Origin: an uncultured Clostridia bacterium
Lineage (GTDB): Bacteria; Bacillota; Clostridia; Oscillospirales; Oscillospiraceae
Length of the DNA: 18,472 nt
Direction: 5' to 3'
Assembly: GCA_938049125.1 (NCBI GenBank)
Contig: CALICR010000188.1
Location: 1-18,472, forward strand
Shown: one piece after another, positions 6,483 to 13,289 of the stretch
Layout of the letters: each line of letters opens with the position of its first letter
How positions within the stretch are numbered: position 1 is the first letter of the stretch
The notes under the pieces: model-generated
Told to the model about the DNA's origin: nothing
What the model saw: the letters and a program-made list of their open reading frames with translations, nothing else
The model's database searches: none
Program-made: the position numbers and the translations under genes

Positions 6483-9119
6483 TTACAGGGCCTTGAGCCG
6501 GGCTTCCGCCTCGGCCAGCTGGGCGCAGAGCGCCTTGGCCTTTTCAAATTTCTCGCGTTCCGCGTTCACGACCGCCTCGGGCGCCCGGGACGTGAAGTTC
6601 TCGTTGCTGAGCTTCGCCTCGTAGCGGGCCGCGTTCTGCTGCGCCTTCTGGAGCTCCGCGGAGACCCGGGCCAGCTCCTTCTCCTTGTCGATGAGCTGGT
6701 TCATAGGCAGGTAGAGCCGCGCGTCCGCAGTCACGCAGGAGACCATCTGCTCGTGGTCCTCCGGCGCACGGTCCAGCAGCTCCACGCCGTCGGCGTAGGC
6801 CAGGCGCTGGAAGAACGGGATGCCGGCGGCAAAGACGTCGCGCTTCTCCGTCTCGATGTAGAGCAGGCTCTTGCGGGACGGCGGGACGTTCATCTCGGAC
6901 CGGCGGTTCCGGATGGCACGGATGGCGTTCATGACGGACTCCATGGCCGTCTCCTCGGTCTTGAAGTTCAGGTCCTCCCGGTACTCGGGCCACTTGGCGA
7001 CGATCAGGGCGCTGCCCTCGTGGGGAATGGCCTGGAAAATCTCCTCGGTGAGGAACGGCATGAAGGGGTGCAGCAGCCGCAGGAACTGGTCCATGACATA
7101 GAGCAGCACCTGCTGGGCCGTCCGCTTACTCTCCTCGTTATCCGAATAGAGGCGGGACTTGGTCAGCTCGATGTACCAGTCGCAGTAGCTGTCCCAGATG
7201 AAGTCGTAGACCTTCGAGACGGCGACGCCCAGCTCATAGCGGTCGAGGTTCTCGGTAACCTCGGCGATGGTGGTGTTCAGCTTGGAGAGAATCCACTTAT
7301 CGGAGAGCTCCAGCTTGTCCGCCGCGGGCAGCTCGTTCTTGCCGATTGTGAGGTTCATCATGACATAACGGCTGGCGTTCCAAATCTTATTGGCGAAGTT
7401 CCGCATGGCCTCGCAGCGCTCCACGTAGAAGCGCATGTCGTTGCCGGGGGAATTGTTTGTAATCATGTTCATGCGGAGCGCATCGGAGCCGTACTTGTCG
7501 ATCATCTCCAGCGGGTCGATGCCGTTGCCCAGGGACTTGGACATCTTCCGGCCCTGGTTGTCGCGCACAAGGCCGTGGATCAGCACGGTGTGGAAGGGTG
7601 TCTTGCCCGTGTGCTCGATGCCAGAGAAGATCATGCGGGACACCCAGAAGGTGATGATGTCGTAGCCGGTGACCAGCACGTCCGTGGGATAGAAATACTT
7701 GTAGTCCGGACTTTCCGTGTCGGGCCAGCCAAGGATCTCAAAGGGCCAGAGGGCCGAGGAGAACCAAGTGTCCAGCACGTCCTCGTCGCGGGTGATGTTT
7801 TTGCTATGGCAGGACTCGCACTCGCAGGCATCCTCCAGGGACACGGTCACGTGGCCGCAGTCGGCGCAGTACCAGGCCGGAATCTGATGGCCCCACCAAA
7901 GCTGACGGGAGATGCACCAGTCGTGCAGGTTCTCCATCCAGTTGAGGTAGTTCTTCGTGAAGCGTTCGGGCACGAACTTCGTCTCACCGCTGCGGACCGC
8001 CGCGATGGCCGGCTCCGCCAGAGGCTTCATCTTCACGAACCACTGAGCGGAGATGATAGGCTCCACGTCACTGTGGCAGCGGTAGCAGGTGCCGACGTTG
8101 TGAGAATACGGCTCCTCGGAGACAAGATAGCCCTGGGCGGCCAGATCGGCCACGACCTGCTTCCGGGCCTCGTAGCGATCAAGGCCCTGATAGATGCCGC
8201 CGTTCTCATTCATCTTGCCGTTGTCGTCCAGGACGCGGAGGACCTCCAGGTTGTGCCGCAGGCCAACCTCAAAGTCATTGGGGTCGTGGGCGGGCGTCAT
8301 CTTGACACAGCCGGTGCCAAAGTCCATCTCCACATAGTCATCCGCCACGATGGGCAGCGCCCGGCCCACCAAAGGGAGAATGCAGGTCTTACCCACAAGG
8401 TCCTTGTAGCGCTCATCCGCCGGGTTGACGGCCACGCCGGTGTCGCCCAGCATGGTCTCTGGCCGCGTCGTGGCGACAACGATGTCGCCGCTGCCGTCGG
8501 AAAGCGGATAGCGGATATTCCAGATGTATCCCGGCTTGTCGGCATATTCAACCTCAGCATCCGAGAGAGCCGTAGTGCAATGCGGGCACCAATTGATGAT
8601 GCGGCTGCCCTTATAGATGAGGCCCTTGTGGTAAAGGTCCACGAAGACCTTCCGGACGGCCTTGGAGCAGGTCTCGTCCATGGTGAAGGCGTGGCGCTCC
8701 CAGTCGCAGGAGGAGCCGAGCTTCTTCTGCTGCTCCACGATGCGGTTGCCATACTTGCGCTTCCAGTCCCAGACGCGCTCCAGGAATTTTTCGCGGCCCA
8801 GGTCGTAGCGGGTCAGGCCCTCCTTGCGGAGCTCCTCCTCGACCTTGATCTGGGTGGCGATGCCCGCATGGTCCACACCGGGCACCCACAGGGCGGCATA
8901 GCCCTGCATTCGCTTGTAGCGGATGAGCACGTCCTGGAGGGATGCGTCCATGGCGTGGCCCATATGCAGCTGGCCCGTGACGTTCGGGGGCGGCATGACG
9001 ATGGTAAAGGGCTTCTTTTCGGGATCTCGCTCCGTATGGAAGTAGCCGCCGTCCACCCACATCTGGTAGATGCTCTGCTCGACTTCCTTGGGATCATACA
9101 CTTTGGGCAGTTCTCTCAT
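6483..9119 (-). CDS. valS: Valyl-tRNA synthetase ValS
   Basis: Charges tRNA-Val in the cytoplasm. It has 878 residues from the ATG at 9119, normal for bacterial ValRS. The class I signatures are HMGH at 52-55 (PPPNVTGQLHMGH) and KMSKS at 525-529. The editing (CP1) domain has TTRPETMLGDTGVAV, and GVDHAGIATQ is typical of ValRS. Cysteine pairs (WYCADCG, CECESC) suggest a metal site. The C-terminus has the anticodon-binding helices, then the ValRS coiled-coil arm (about the last 70 residues, rich in E, K and A), which separates it from IleRS and LeuRS. The open frame extends to 9341, but that part is the T-box leader. AGGAG lies about 12 nt upstream of the ATG, a rather long spacing. It forms its own unit with promoter, T-box and terminator. 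Confidence 0.98.
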   Translation of the reverse strand: MRELPKVYDPKEVEQSIYQMWVDGGYFHTERDPEKKPFTIVMPPPNVTGQLHMGHAMDASLQDVLIRYKRMQGYAALWVPGVDHAGIATQIKVEEELRKEGLTRYDLGREKFLERVWDWKRKYGNRIVEQQKKLGSSCDWERHAFTMDETCSKAVRKVFVDLYHKGLIYKGSRIINWCPHCTTALSDAEVEYADKPGYIWNIRYPLSDGSGDIVVATTRPETMLGDTGVAVNPADERYKDLVGKTCILPLVGRALPIVADDYVEMDFGTGCVKMTPAHDPNDFEVGLRHNLEVLRVLDDNGKMNENGGIYQGLDRYEARKQVVADLAAQGYLVSEEPYSHNVGTCYRCHSDVEPIISAQWFVKMKPLAEPAIAAVRSGETKFVPERFTKNYLNWMENLHDWCISRQLWWGHQIPAWYCADCGHVTVSLEDACECESCHSKNITRDEDVLDTWFSSALWPFEILGWPDTESPDYKYFYPTDVLVTGYDIITFWVSRMIFSGIEHTGKTPFHTVLIHGLVRDNQGRKMSKSLGNGIDPLEMIDKYGSDALRMNMITNNSPGNDMRFYVERCEAMRNFANKIWNASRYVMMNLTIGKNELPAADKLELSDKWILSKLNTTIAEVTENLDRYELGVAVSKVYDFIWDSYCDWYIELTKSRLYSDNEESKRTAQQVLLYVMDQFLRLLHPFMPFLTEEIFQAIPHEGSALIVAKWPEYREDLNFKTEETAMESVMNAIRAIRNRRSEMNVPPSRKSLLYIETEKRDVFAAGIPFFQRLAYADGVELLDRAPEDHEQMVSCVTADARLYLPMNQLIDKEKELARVSAELQKAQQNAARYEAKLSNENFTSRAPEAVVNAEREKFEKAKALCAQLAEAEARLKAL

Positions 9120-9145
9120 GCGTGATTCACACTCCTGATTCTCAT

Positions 9146-9177
9146 AAAAAAAACGCCCTGACCGAGGGATCAGGGCG
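9146..9177 (-). terminator. Regulated terminator of the valS T-box
   Basis: An 8-bp GC-rich stem has arms at 9154-9161 and 9170-9177 and an 8-nt loop. On the minus strand it is followed by eight T (complement of 9146-9153). It lies between the T-box core and the valS start. The 5' arm (CGCCCTGA) is the part expected to be captured by the competing antiterminator when uncharged tRNA binds. Confidence 0.93.
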
Positions 9178-9388
9178 AAGTATACTCCGTGGTACCACCT
9201 AAATTTCTGCAAAAAACAGACACTCGTTCCCCTGTAACGGGAGGACCCGAAGCGGCTTACTTGCGGTTCAGCCGTCCGCTCCAAGGCGACCTTCGGTCCT
9301 GCGTCCGGGAGGGCTTGCACCAGACCGCCCTCTCTCTGCACCGCGCCGCGGGACCTACTCTTCCTTTTCTCAGCGTTTTTTCACTATT
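9146..9388 (-). ncRNA. T-box riboswitch controlling valS (valine specifier)
   Basis: This is a 5' leader that reads the charging state of tRNA-Val and controls read-through into valS. On the minus strand the conserved T-box core AGGTGGTACCACGGAG lies at 9200-9185. Its TGGT would pair with the ACCA end of an uncharged tRNA with discriminator A, as in tRNA-Val. A terminator hairpin follows at once. Upstream are Stem I hallmarks: AGAGAG, the distal-loop motif TGGTGCAA, and GAAG-GTC-GCC followed by TTGGAGC. GTC at 9290-9288 is placed as the specifier, a valine codon, matching the gene. The leader starts near 9388, judged from the promoter at 9395-9423. I did not fold it fully, so the outer limits are approximate. 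Confidence 0.93.
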
Positions 9389-9394
9389 AAAGCT

Positions 9395-9423
9395 ACTATA
9401 CCGGAAAAATCACGCGTTGTCAA
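9395..9423 (-). promoter_or_regulatory. Sigma-A promoter of valS, overlapping the upstream gene's end
   Basis: Minus-strand TTGACA (9423-9418, perfect consensus), a 17-nt spacer, then TATAGT (9400-9395, one mismatch). The -35 box lies inside the last codons of the upstream coiled-coil gene, whose stop codon is at 9412-9410. Transcription would start near 9388, directly ahead of the T-box Stem I. Confidence 0.88.
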
Positions 9424-9997
9424 CCGTCTCTTCGGCGGTCTCCTCGGCGGCTTCCGCCTCCGCAGGCTCCTCGGGAAGCTCCGGCTGAGGGGTCTCCTTC
9501 TTCTCCGGGGCCGACAGGGCCTCGAACTTCTCCCGGGCGCTCTGCACCGCCGCCAGCGCGTCGGTCACGGCGGTCTCGGTCTCCCGCAGGGAGTCGAGCA
9601 CATAGCTGTTCGTGACAGCCTTGAGCTTCTCTAGCTTCTCCTGGGTCGTCCGGACGACGGCCTCGGCCTGGGCCTTGGTGTCGTTCATGAGCCGCGTGGC
9701 CTCTTCCTTGGCCCGGGCGACGATGGCGTCCTCGGAGAGGAGCTGACGGGCCTTCTGCTCCGCCTGCTTCTGGATGGCCTCGGCCTCGCGGCGGGCGTTG
9801 GTGATGACCTCGTTCCGGGCATCCACGATGGTCTTGGCCTGCTTGAACTCGCCGGGCAGCTGGTTGTTGATCTCGTCCAGGAGGTCCAGCACCTTGTCCC
9901 GCTCCAGCACGCACTTATCCGCGCCCAGCGGCAGGCTCCAGGCATCCTGCACCATTTCATATAGTTTGCTGATGACTTCTTCGATCCCGTTGGACAT
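9410..9997 (-). CDS. Coiled-coil protein of unknown function downstream of coaD
   Basis: A 195-residue protein that I cannot assign a function. The first 30 residues contain a short MSNGIEEVISKLYEMVQDAW segment. Residues about 33-165 are rich in A, E, K, Q and R with heptad-like spacing, including a RREAEAIQKQAEQKARQLL stretch. This suggests a long coiled coil similar in style to DivIVA-like or ATP-synthase b-subunit-like proteins. The tail from about 166 is acidic and rich in P and E and is probably disordered. There is no signal peptide, membrane segment or nucleotide-binding motif. Proteins of this type after coaD are sometimes labelled "ATPase", but nothing here supports ATP hydrolysis. 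It starts 2 nt after the coaD stop with AAAGGGG inside the end of coaD, so it is probably co-translated. Its 3' end carries the valS -35 box. Confidence 0.8.
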   Translation of the reverse strand: MSNGIEEVISKLYEMVQDAWSLPLGADKCVLERDKVLDLLDEINNQLPGEFKQAKTIVDARNEVITNARREAEAIQKQAEQKARQLLSEDAIVARAKEEATRLMNDTKAQAEAVVRTTQEKLEKLKAVTNSYVLDSLRETETAVTDALAAVQSAREKFEALSAPEKKETPQPELPEEPAEAEAAEETAEETVDNA

Positions 9998-9999
9998 CG

Positions 10000-10491
10000 T
10001 TATTCCCCTTTCAGTTGGTTGATCCGGGCCCGGACGTCGCCGAGGATCTCCTCCGGGAGGAAATCCCGCAGCTCCGCGCCGTACATCCCCAGCTCCTTCA
10101 CGATGGAGGAGCTGAGATACATATACTGGTGCTCCGCCGTCAGGAACATGGTGTCAAGGTCCGGATTGATCTTGCGGTTGATGAGCGCCATCTGAAATTC
10201 ATTCTCAAAATCCGAACCGGCCCGAAGGCCCTTGACGACGACGCAGCTCCCCTTCTGCCGGGCGTACTCGGCCAGCAGGTCGTTGGAGGATTCCACCGTC
10301 ACGTTGGGCAGGTGGCGCGTGACCTTCCGGATCAGCTCGACCCGCTCATCCTGGTCGAACATGGGGCGCTTCCCCGCATTCACCATGACGCAGACCGTCA
10401 GCTCGTCAAAAATTCTGGCAGCCCGCTCGATGATGCTGAGGTGCCCCTTGGTCACCGGGTCAAAGCTGCCCGGATAGATTGCAGTTTTCAT
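10000..10491 (-). CDS. coaD: Phosphopantetheine adenylyltransferase CoaD
   Basis: Transfers AMP from ATP to 4'-phosphopantetheine, forming dephospho-CoA, the penultimate step of coenzyme A synthesis. It has 163 residues, the usual length. The nucleotidyltransferase signature is PGSFDPVTKGH with T14-K-G-H17. The KGLRAGSDFENE segment and the C-terminal YLSSSIVKE (125-133) are standard CoaD features. It starts 8 nt after the rsmD stop; the ribosome site (AGGA) overlaps that stop codon. The rsmD-coaD pair is widespread in bacteria and supports both calls. It is probably transcribed from upstream of uvrC or further. Confidence 0.98.
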   Translation of the reverse strand: MKTAIYPGSFDPVTKGHLSIIERAARIFDELTVCVMVNAGKRPMFDQDERVELIRKVTRHLPNVTVESSNDLLAEYARQKGSCVVVKGLRAGSDFENEFQMALINRKINPDLDTMFLTAEHQYMYLSSSIVKELGMYGAELRDFLPEEILGDVRARINQLKGE

Positions 10492-10499
10492 AAATCGTC

Positions 10500-11042
10500 C
10501 TACTGTTTCCGGAAGATGGTGATGAGGGTCGTACCGTAGCGGTAGTCCCGGGAGCGGGTATAGCCCGCAAATTCGCCGGGCAGCGCCTTTCCCTCCGGGC
10601 GTTCTGCGACTATTATACCACCGGATGATAAAATGTCAAACGCAATGATTCTCTCCAGCGCCGTTTCCAGCAGCGTTTCCGCATAGGGCGGGTCCAGGAA
10701 GATCAGCCCGAACTTCTCCCGGCAGCTTGAAAGATAGGAAAGGGAGTCGGTCTGGAGCACGGTGCTGTTCTCAGTGAACTTCGCGCGCTTCAGGTTCTCC
10801 CGGGTCAGGGCAGCGGCGTCCTTGGCCGCGTCCACGAAGACGCCGTAGGACGCGCCGCGGCTCAGGGCCTCGATGCCCAGCTGGCCGCTGCCGGAAAAAA
10901 GGTCCAGCACCCGGCGGCCCTCGATCTCAAACTGGATGGCGCTGAACAGCGCCTCCTTGACGCGCTCCGTGGTCGGGCGGGTGTCCCGGCCCTCTGGGGT
11001 ATTCAGTCTTACGCCTCTGGCACTTCCGGTGATGACTCGCAT
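10500..11042 (-). CDS. rsmD: 16S rRNA (guanine966-N2)-methyltransferase RsmD
   Basis: Methylates G966 of 16S rRNA (E. coli numbering) during small-subunit assembly, using S-adenosylmethionine. It has 180 residues, as expected. The N-terminus MRVITGSARGVRL and the RPTTERVKEALFS segment are typical of the family. The SAM-binding motif is VLDLFSGSGQLGIEA (about 45-59), and the catalytic motif IV is DPPY at 117-120. The ATG at 11042 has a very good AGGAGG site at 7 nt spacing. It lies inside the end of uvrC, so the two frames overlap by 34 nt. Coupled to coaD downstream. Confidence 0.97.
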   Translation of the reverse strand: MRVITGSARGVRLNTPEGRDTRPTTERVKEALFSAIQFEIEGRRVLDLFSGSGQLGIEALSRGASYGVFVDAAKDAAALTRENLKRAKFTENSTVLQTDSLSYLSSCREKFGLIFLDPPYAETLLETALERIIAFDILSSGGIIVAERPEGKALPGEFAGYTRSRDYRYGTTLITIFRKQ

Positions 11043-12862
11043 GGCGGTTCCTCCTTGGTTTCATGAAAATGCCGGTAGACCTCGGCGGCGGTAGGCGCGG
11101 GCAGCAGGTTTTCCAGCTCCGTCAGCCCGGCGGCCCGGATGGCCTTGAGGGAGCCAAAGCGGCGCAGCAGCTCCGCCTTCCGCTTGGGTCCGACGCCGGG
11201 GATGCCGTCCAGCTCCGACTGCTTGAGGCGGTGGCTGCGCAGGCTCCGGTGGTAGGTGATGGCAAAGCGGTGGGTCTCCTCCTGGATGGAGCCGATGAGG
11301 GCAAAGACCGCCGGGACGGCGGCGATGCCGATCTCCTGCCCCTCCGCCGTGGTCAGCGCCCGGGTCCGGTGGCGGTCGTCCTTGACCATGCCATAGACTG
11401 GGAAGGAAAGCCCCAGCTCGTCGAGTACGCCGCAGGCTACGGCGGCGTGGACGCTGCCGCCGTCGATGAGCAGCAGGTCTGGTGCGGCGTCAAAGCCGCG
11501 GTCCTGATCTTTGTAATGGGTAAAGCGCCGGTGGAGCACCTGGTGCATTGCGGCATAGTCGTCCTGGTCCTCCATGCCCTCGAGCTTGAAGCGCTTGTAT
11601 TCGCTTTTTTTTGGCTTGCCGTCCTCGAAGACCACCATGGAGGCCACGATGTCGGTCCCGGCGATGTGGGAGATGTCGTAGGACTCCATCCGGTGCAGGC
11701 TGGGCAGGCCCAGCATCTGGCGCAGCAGGCCGAGGGCGCCGCTCAGGCGCTCCTCCCGGGTCGTGATGCGCTCCGTCTCCTCCCGGGCATTCCGCTGGGC
11801 AATCTCCACGAGGCGGACGTTGTCGCCCCGCTGGGGTGCGCGGATGTGGACGCGCTTGCCCAGCTCCTGCTGGATCAGCGCCTCGAACAGCGCCGCATCC
11901 TCCATGGGCGAGGGCAGCAGGATCTGCTTCGGCACCATCTGCCGCTCCAGGTAATACTGCTTGACCAGGGTGGAGATGGGCTCCTCCTCGTCCGAGGGGG
12001 CGACAATCTCGTAGTCCTTGTCCAGCAGATTACCGTCCACATAGTGGAGCACCGTGAAGCAGGCACGGACCTCGCTCTGGTAGTAGCCGATAACGTCGGT
12101 ATCCGCCATGGTCCCGGCGGTGACGAGCTGCTTCTCCCCCAGGGCCTCCACGGACCGGAGTCGATCCCGCAGCTCCGCCGCGCGCTCAAATTCCAGCCGC
12201 TCGGCGGCCTCCTCCATCTGGCTGCGGAGACGCTCCAGCACCGCGCCGTGCTTGCCCTGCAAAACAAGGATCACCTGGTCCATGCGGCTGCGGTACTCCT
12301 CCTCCGTTTTGCAGAGGCGGCACCAGCCGTCGCAGAGGCGCATCTGGAAGTTGAGGCAGGGCCGCTCCTTCCCCTGGTCCCGGGGGAATTTCTTGCCGCA
12401 GCGCGGCAGGCGGAACGTCATGCGCAGGGTGTCCAGCAGGTGCTGGGTCAGGTAACGCCCGCCGAAGGGGCCGAAGTAGAGCGCCGCGTCGTCAAGGACC
12501 CGGTTCTCCAGCGTCATGACGGGATAGGCCTCCCGCGGGTCGATGCGGATGTAGGGATAGCCCTTGCCGTCCTTGAGGAGGATGTTGTACTTCGGCATAT
12601 GGCGCTTGATGAGGGAGCATTCCAGCACCAGCGCCTCGAACTCCGACCGCGCCACGATGACGTCGAAGTGATCGACGTTCTGGACCATGCGACGGGTCTT
12701 GACCGTGTGGTTTGCAATACCGACGAAGTACTGGCTCACGCGGTTGCGCAGCTTCTTGGCCTTGCCGACGTAAATGACCTCCCCGGCCTTGTTCATCATC
12801 AGGTAGACGCCGGGGGCCAGCGGCAGCGTTCTCGATTTTTCGCGGAGTTCCTCCAGTGTCAT
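11009..12862 (-). CDS. uvrC: Excinuclease ABC subunit UvrC
   Basis: Makes the two incisions of nucleotide excision repair after UvrA/UvrB damage recognition. It has 617 residues from the ATG at 12862. Domains in order are the GIY-YIG nuclease (GVY at 18-20, YVG at 31-33), a four-cysteine cluster (C155, C169, C177, C181) matching the iron-sulfur site of UvrC, the UVR motif binding UvrB (about 206-240), and the RNase H-like nuclease. In the latter D397, D467 and H538 match catalytic positions. Tandem helix-hairpin-helix motifs follow (IPGVGPKRKAELLRRFGSL). The frame is open to 12910 and has another ATG at 12874. GAGGA at 12872-12868, 5 nt before the ATG at 12862, favours the shorter form. The last 34 nt overlap rsmD. 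uvrA and uvrB are not in this window. Confidence 0.97.
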   Translation of the reverse strand: MTLEELREKSRTLPLAPGVYLMMNKAGEVIYVGKAKKLRNRVSQYFVGIANHTVKTRRMVQNVDHFDVIVARSEFEALVLECSLIKRHMPKYNILLKDGKGYPYIRIDPREAYPVMTLENRVLDDAALYFGPFGGRYLTQHLLDTLRMTFRLPRCGKKFPRDQGKERPCLNFQMRLCDGWCRLCKTEEEYRSRMDQVILVLQGKHGAVLERLRSQMEEAAERLEFERAAELRDRLRSVEALGEKQLVTAGTMADTDVIGYYQSEVRACFTVLHYVDGNLLDKDYEIVAPSDEEEPISTLVKQYYLERQMVPKQILLPSPMEDAALFEALIQQELGKRVHIRAPQRGDNVRLVEIAQRNAREETERITTREERLSGALGLLRQMLGLPSLHRMESYDISHIAGTDIVASMVVFEDGKPKKSEYKRFKLEGMEDQDDYAAMHQVLHRRFTHYKDQDRGFDAAPDLLLIDGGSVHAAVACGVLDELGLSFPVYGMVKDDRHRTRALTTAEGQEIGIAAVPAVFALIGSIQEETHRFAITYHRSLRSHRLKQSELDGIPGVGPKRKAELLRRFGSLKAIRAAGLTELENLLPAPTAAEVYRHFHETKEEPPCESSPEVPEA

Positions 12863-12874
12863 AGCGATCCTCAT

Positions 12875-12925
12875 AAAAACTGCCTCAATGGCAGACTGGC
12901 CAGCCAGCACCTGTCATTGAGGCAG
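12875..12925 (-). terminator. Terminator-like hairpin between the HPr gene and uvrC
   Basis: A perfect 11-bp inverted repeat (arms 12880-12890 and 12915-12925) encloses 24 nt. The stem can extend by three pairs past one mismatch, and a further 4-bp hairpin (CTGG...CCAG) can form inside. On the minus strand it is followed by five T (complement of 12875-12879). It starts 16 nt after the HPr stop and ends 12 nt before the chosen uvrC start. I see no promoter between it and uvrC, so it may act as a partial terminator for a longer transcript. Confidence 0.75.
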
Positions 12926-12941
12926 CAAGTTCCAAACCGGT

Positions 12942-13202
12942 TCAGAAGATGTCCTTGATCAGCATTTCGGACAGCGCGTCCACAGCCTGGACCTCATCCG
13001 GGCCCTCGGCGATCAGCGTGACGGCAGTCCCGGTCATGATGCCCATGGAAAGCACTCCCAGCAGACTCTTGGCGTTGATCCGGCGGTTCTCCACCTCGAC
13101 CCAGATGGTGGACTTGAAGTCGTTGGCCTTCTGGATGAAGTAGGTTGCCTGCTTATTGTGCAGACCGGACTCACATTTGACGATCGTTTCTTTCATGTAC
13201 AT
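12942..13202 (-). CDS. HPr-family phosphocarrier protein with altered active-site loop
   Basis: An 86-residue protein with the HPr fold and length. In HPr, His15 carries phosphate from Enzyme I to PTS sugar permeases, and Ser46 is the HPr kinase site that makes it a CcpA co-regulator. From the ATG at 13202, H15 and S46 fall exactly at these positions (GLH and NAKSLLGVLSMGI). The loop after His15 is N16-K17-Q18 instead of the usual A-R-P, so the conserved Arg17 and Pro18 are missing. This suggests a non-standard HPr, possibly a Crh-like regulatory paralogue. Bacillus Crh instead lacks the histidine and keeps A-R-P. GGAG about 10 nt upstream supports 13202 over an ATG two codons later. It has its own promoter, a hairpin behind it, and uvrC next. 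No other PTS genes are nearby. Confidence 0.88.
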   Translation of the reverse strand: MYMKETIVKCESGLHNKQATYFIQKANDFKSTIWVEVENRRINAKSLLGVLSMGIMTGTAVTLIAEGPDEVQAVDALSEMLIKDIF

Positions 13203-13260
13203 GATGTGATCACTCCTTCAGGACTTAGGGAACGATTCATAATTTCTATTAGCTAAATAT

Positions 13261-13288
13261 ATAATAGCAAGTTCACAAAAAAAGTCAA
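13261..13288 (-). promoter_or_regulatory. Putative sigma-A promoter of the HPr-family gene
   Basis: Minus-strand TTGACT (13288-13283), a 16-nt spacer containing a T-run, then TATTAT (13266-13261). It lies in an 87-nt gap that is conspicuously AT-rich compared with the genes around it, directly after the mutS2 stop. The start would be near 13254, leaving a leader of about 50 nt with GGAG before the ATG. Confidence 0.72.
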
Positions 13289-13289
13289 T

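Noticed and set aside
6009..9125. A 1038-codon open frame on the plus strand opposite valS and the spoIIA genes
   Set aside because: It is an antisense shadow of GC-rich genes: stops are rare because of third-position GC. The translation has low-complexity L, V, H, G and D runs, no recognisable domain, and it runs through the T-box-valS-terminator arrangement.
9120..9341. N-terminal extension of valS into the leader
   Set aside because: The extra codons translate the T-box and its terminator. The ATG at 9119 gives the normal ValRS N-terminus.
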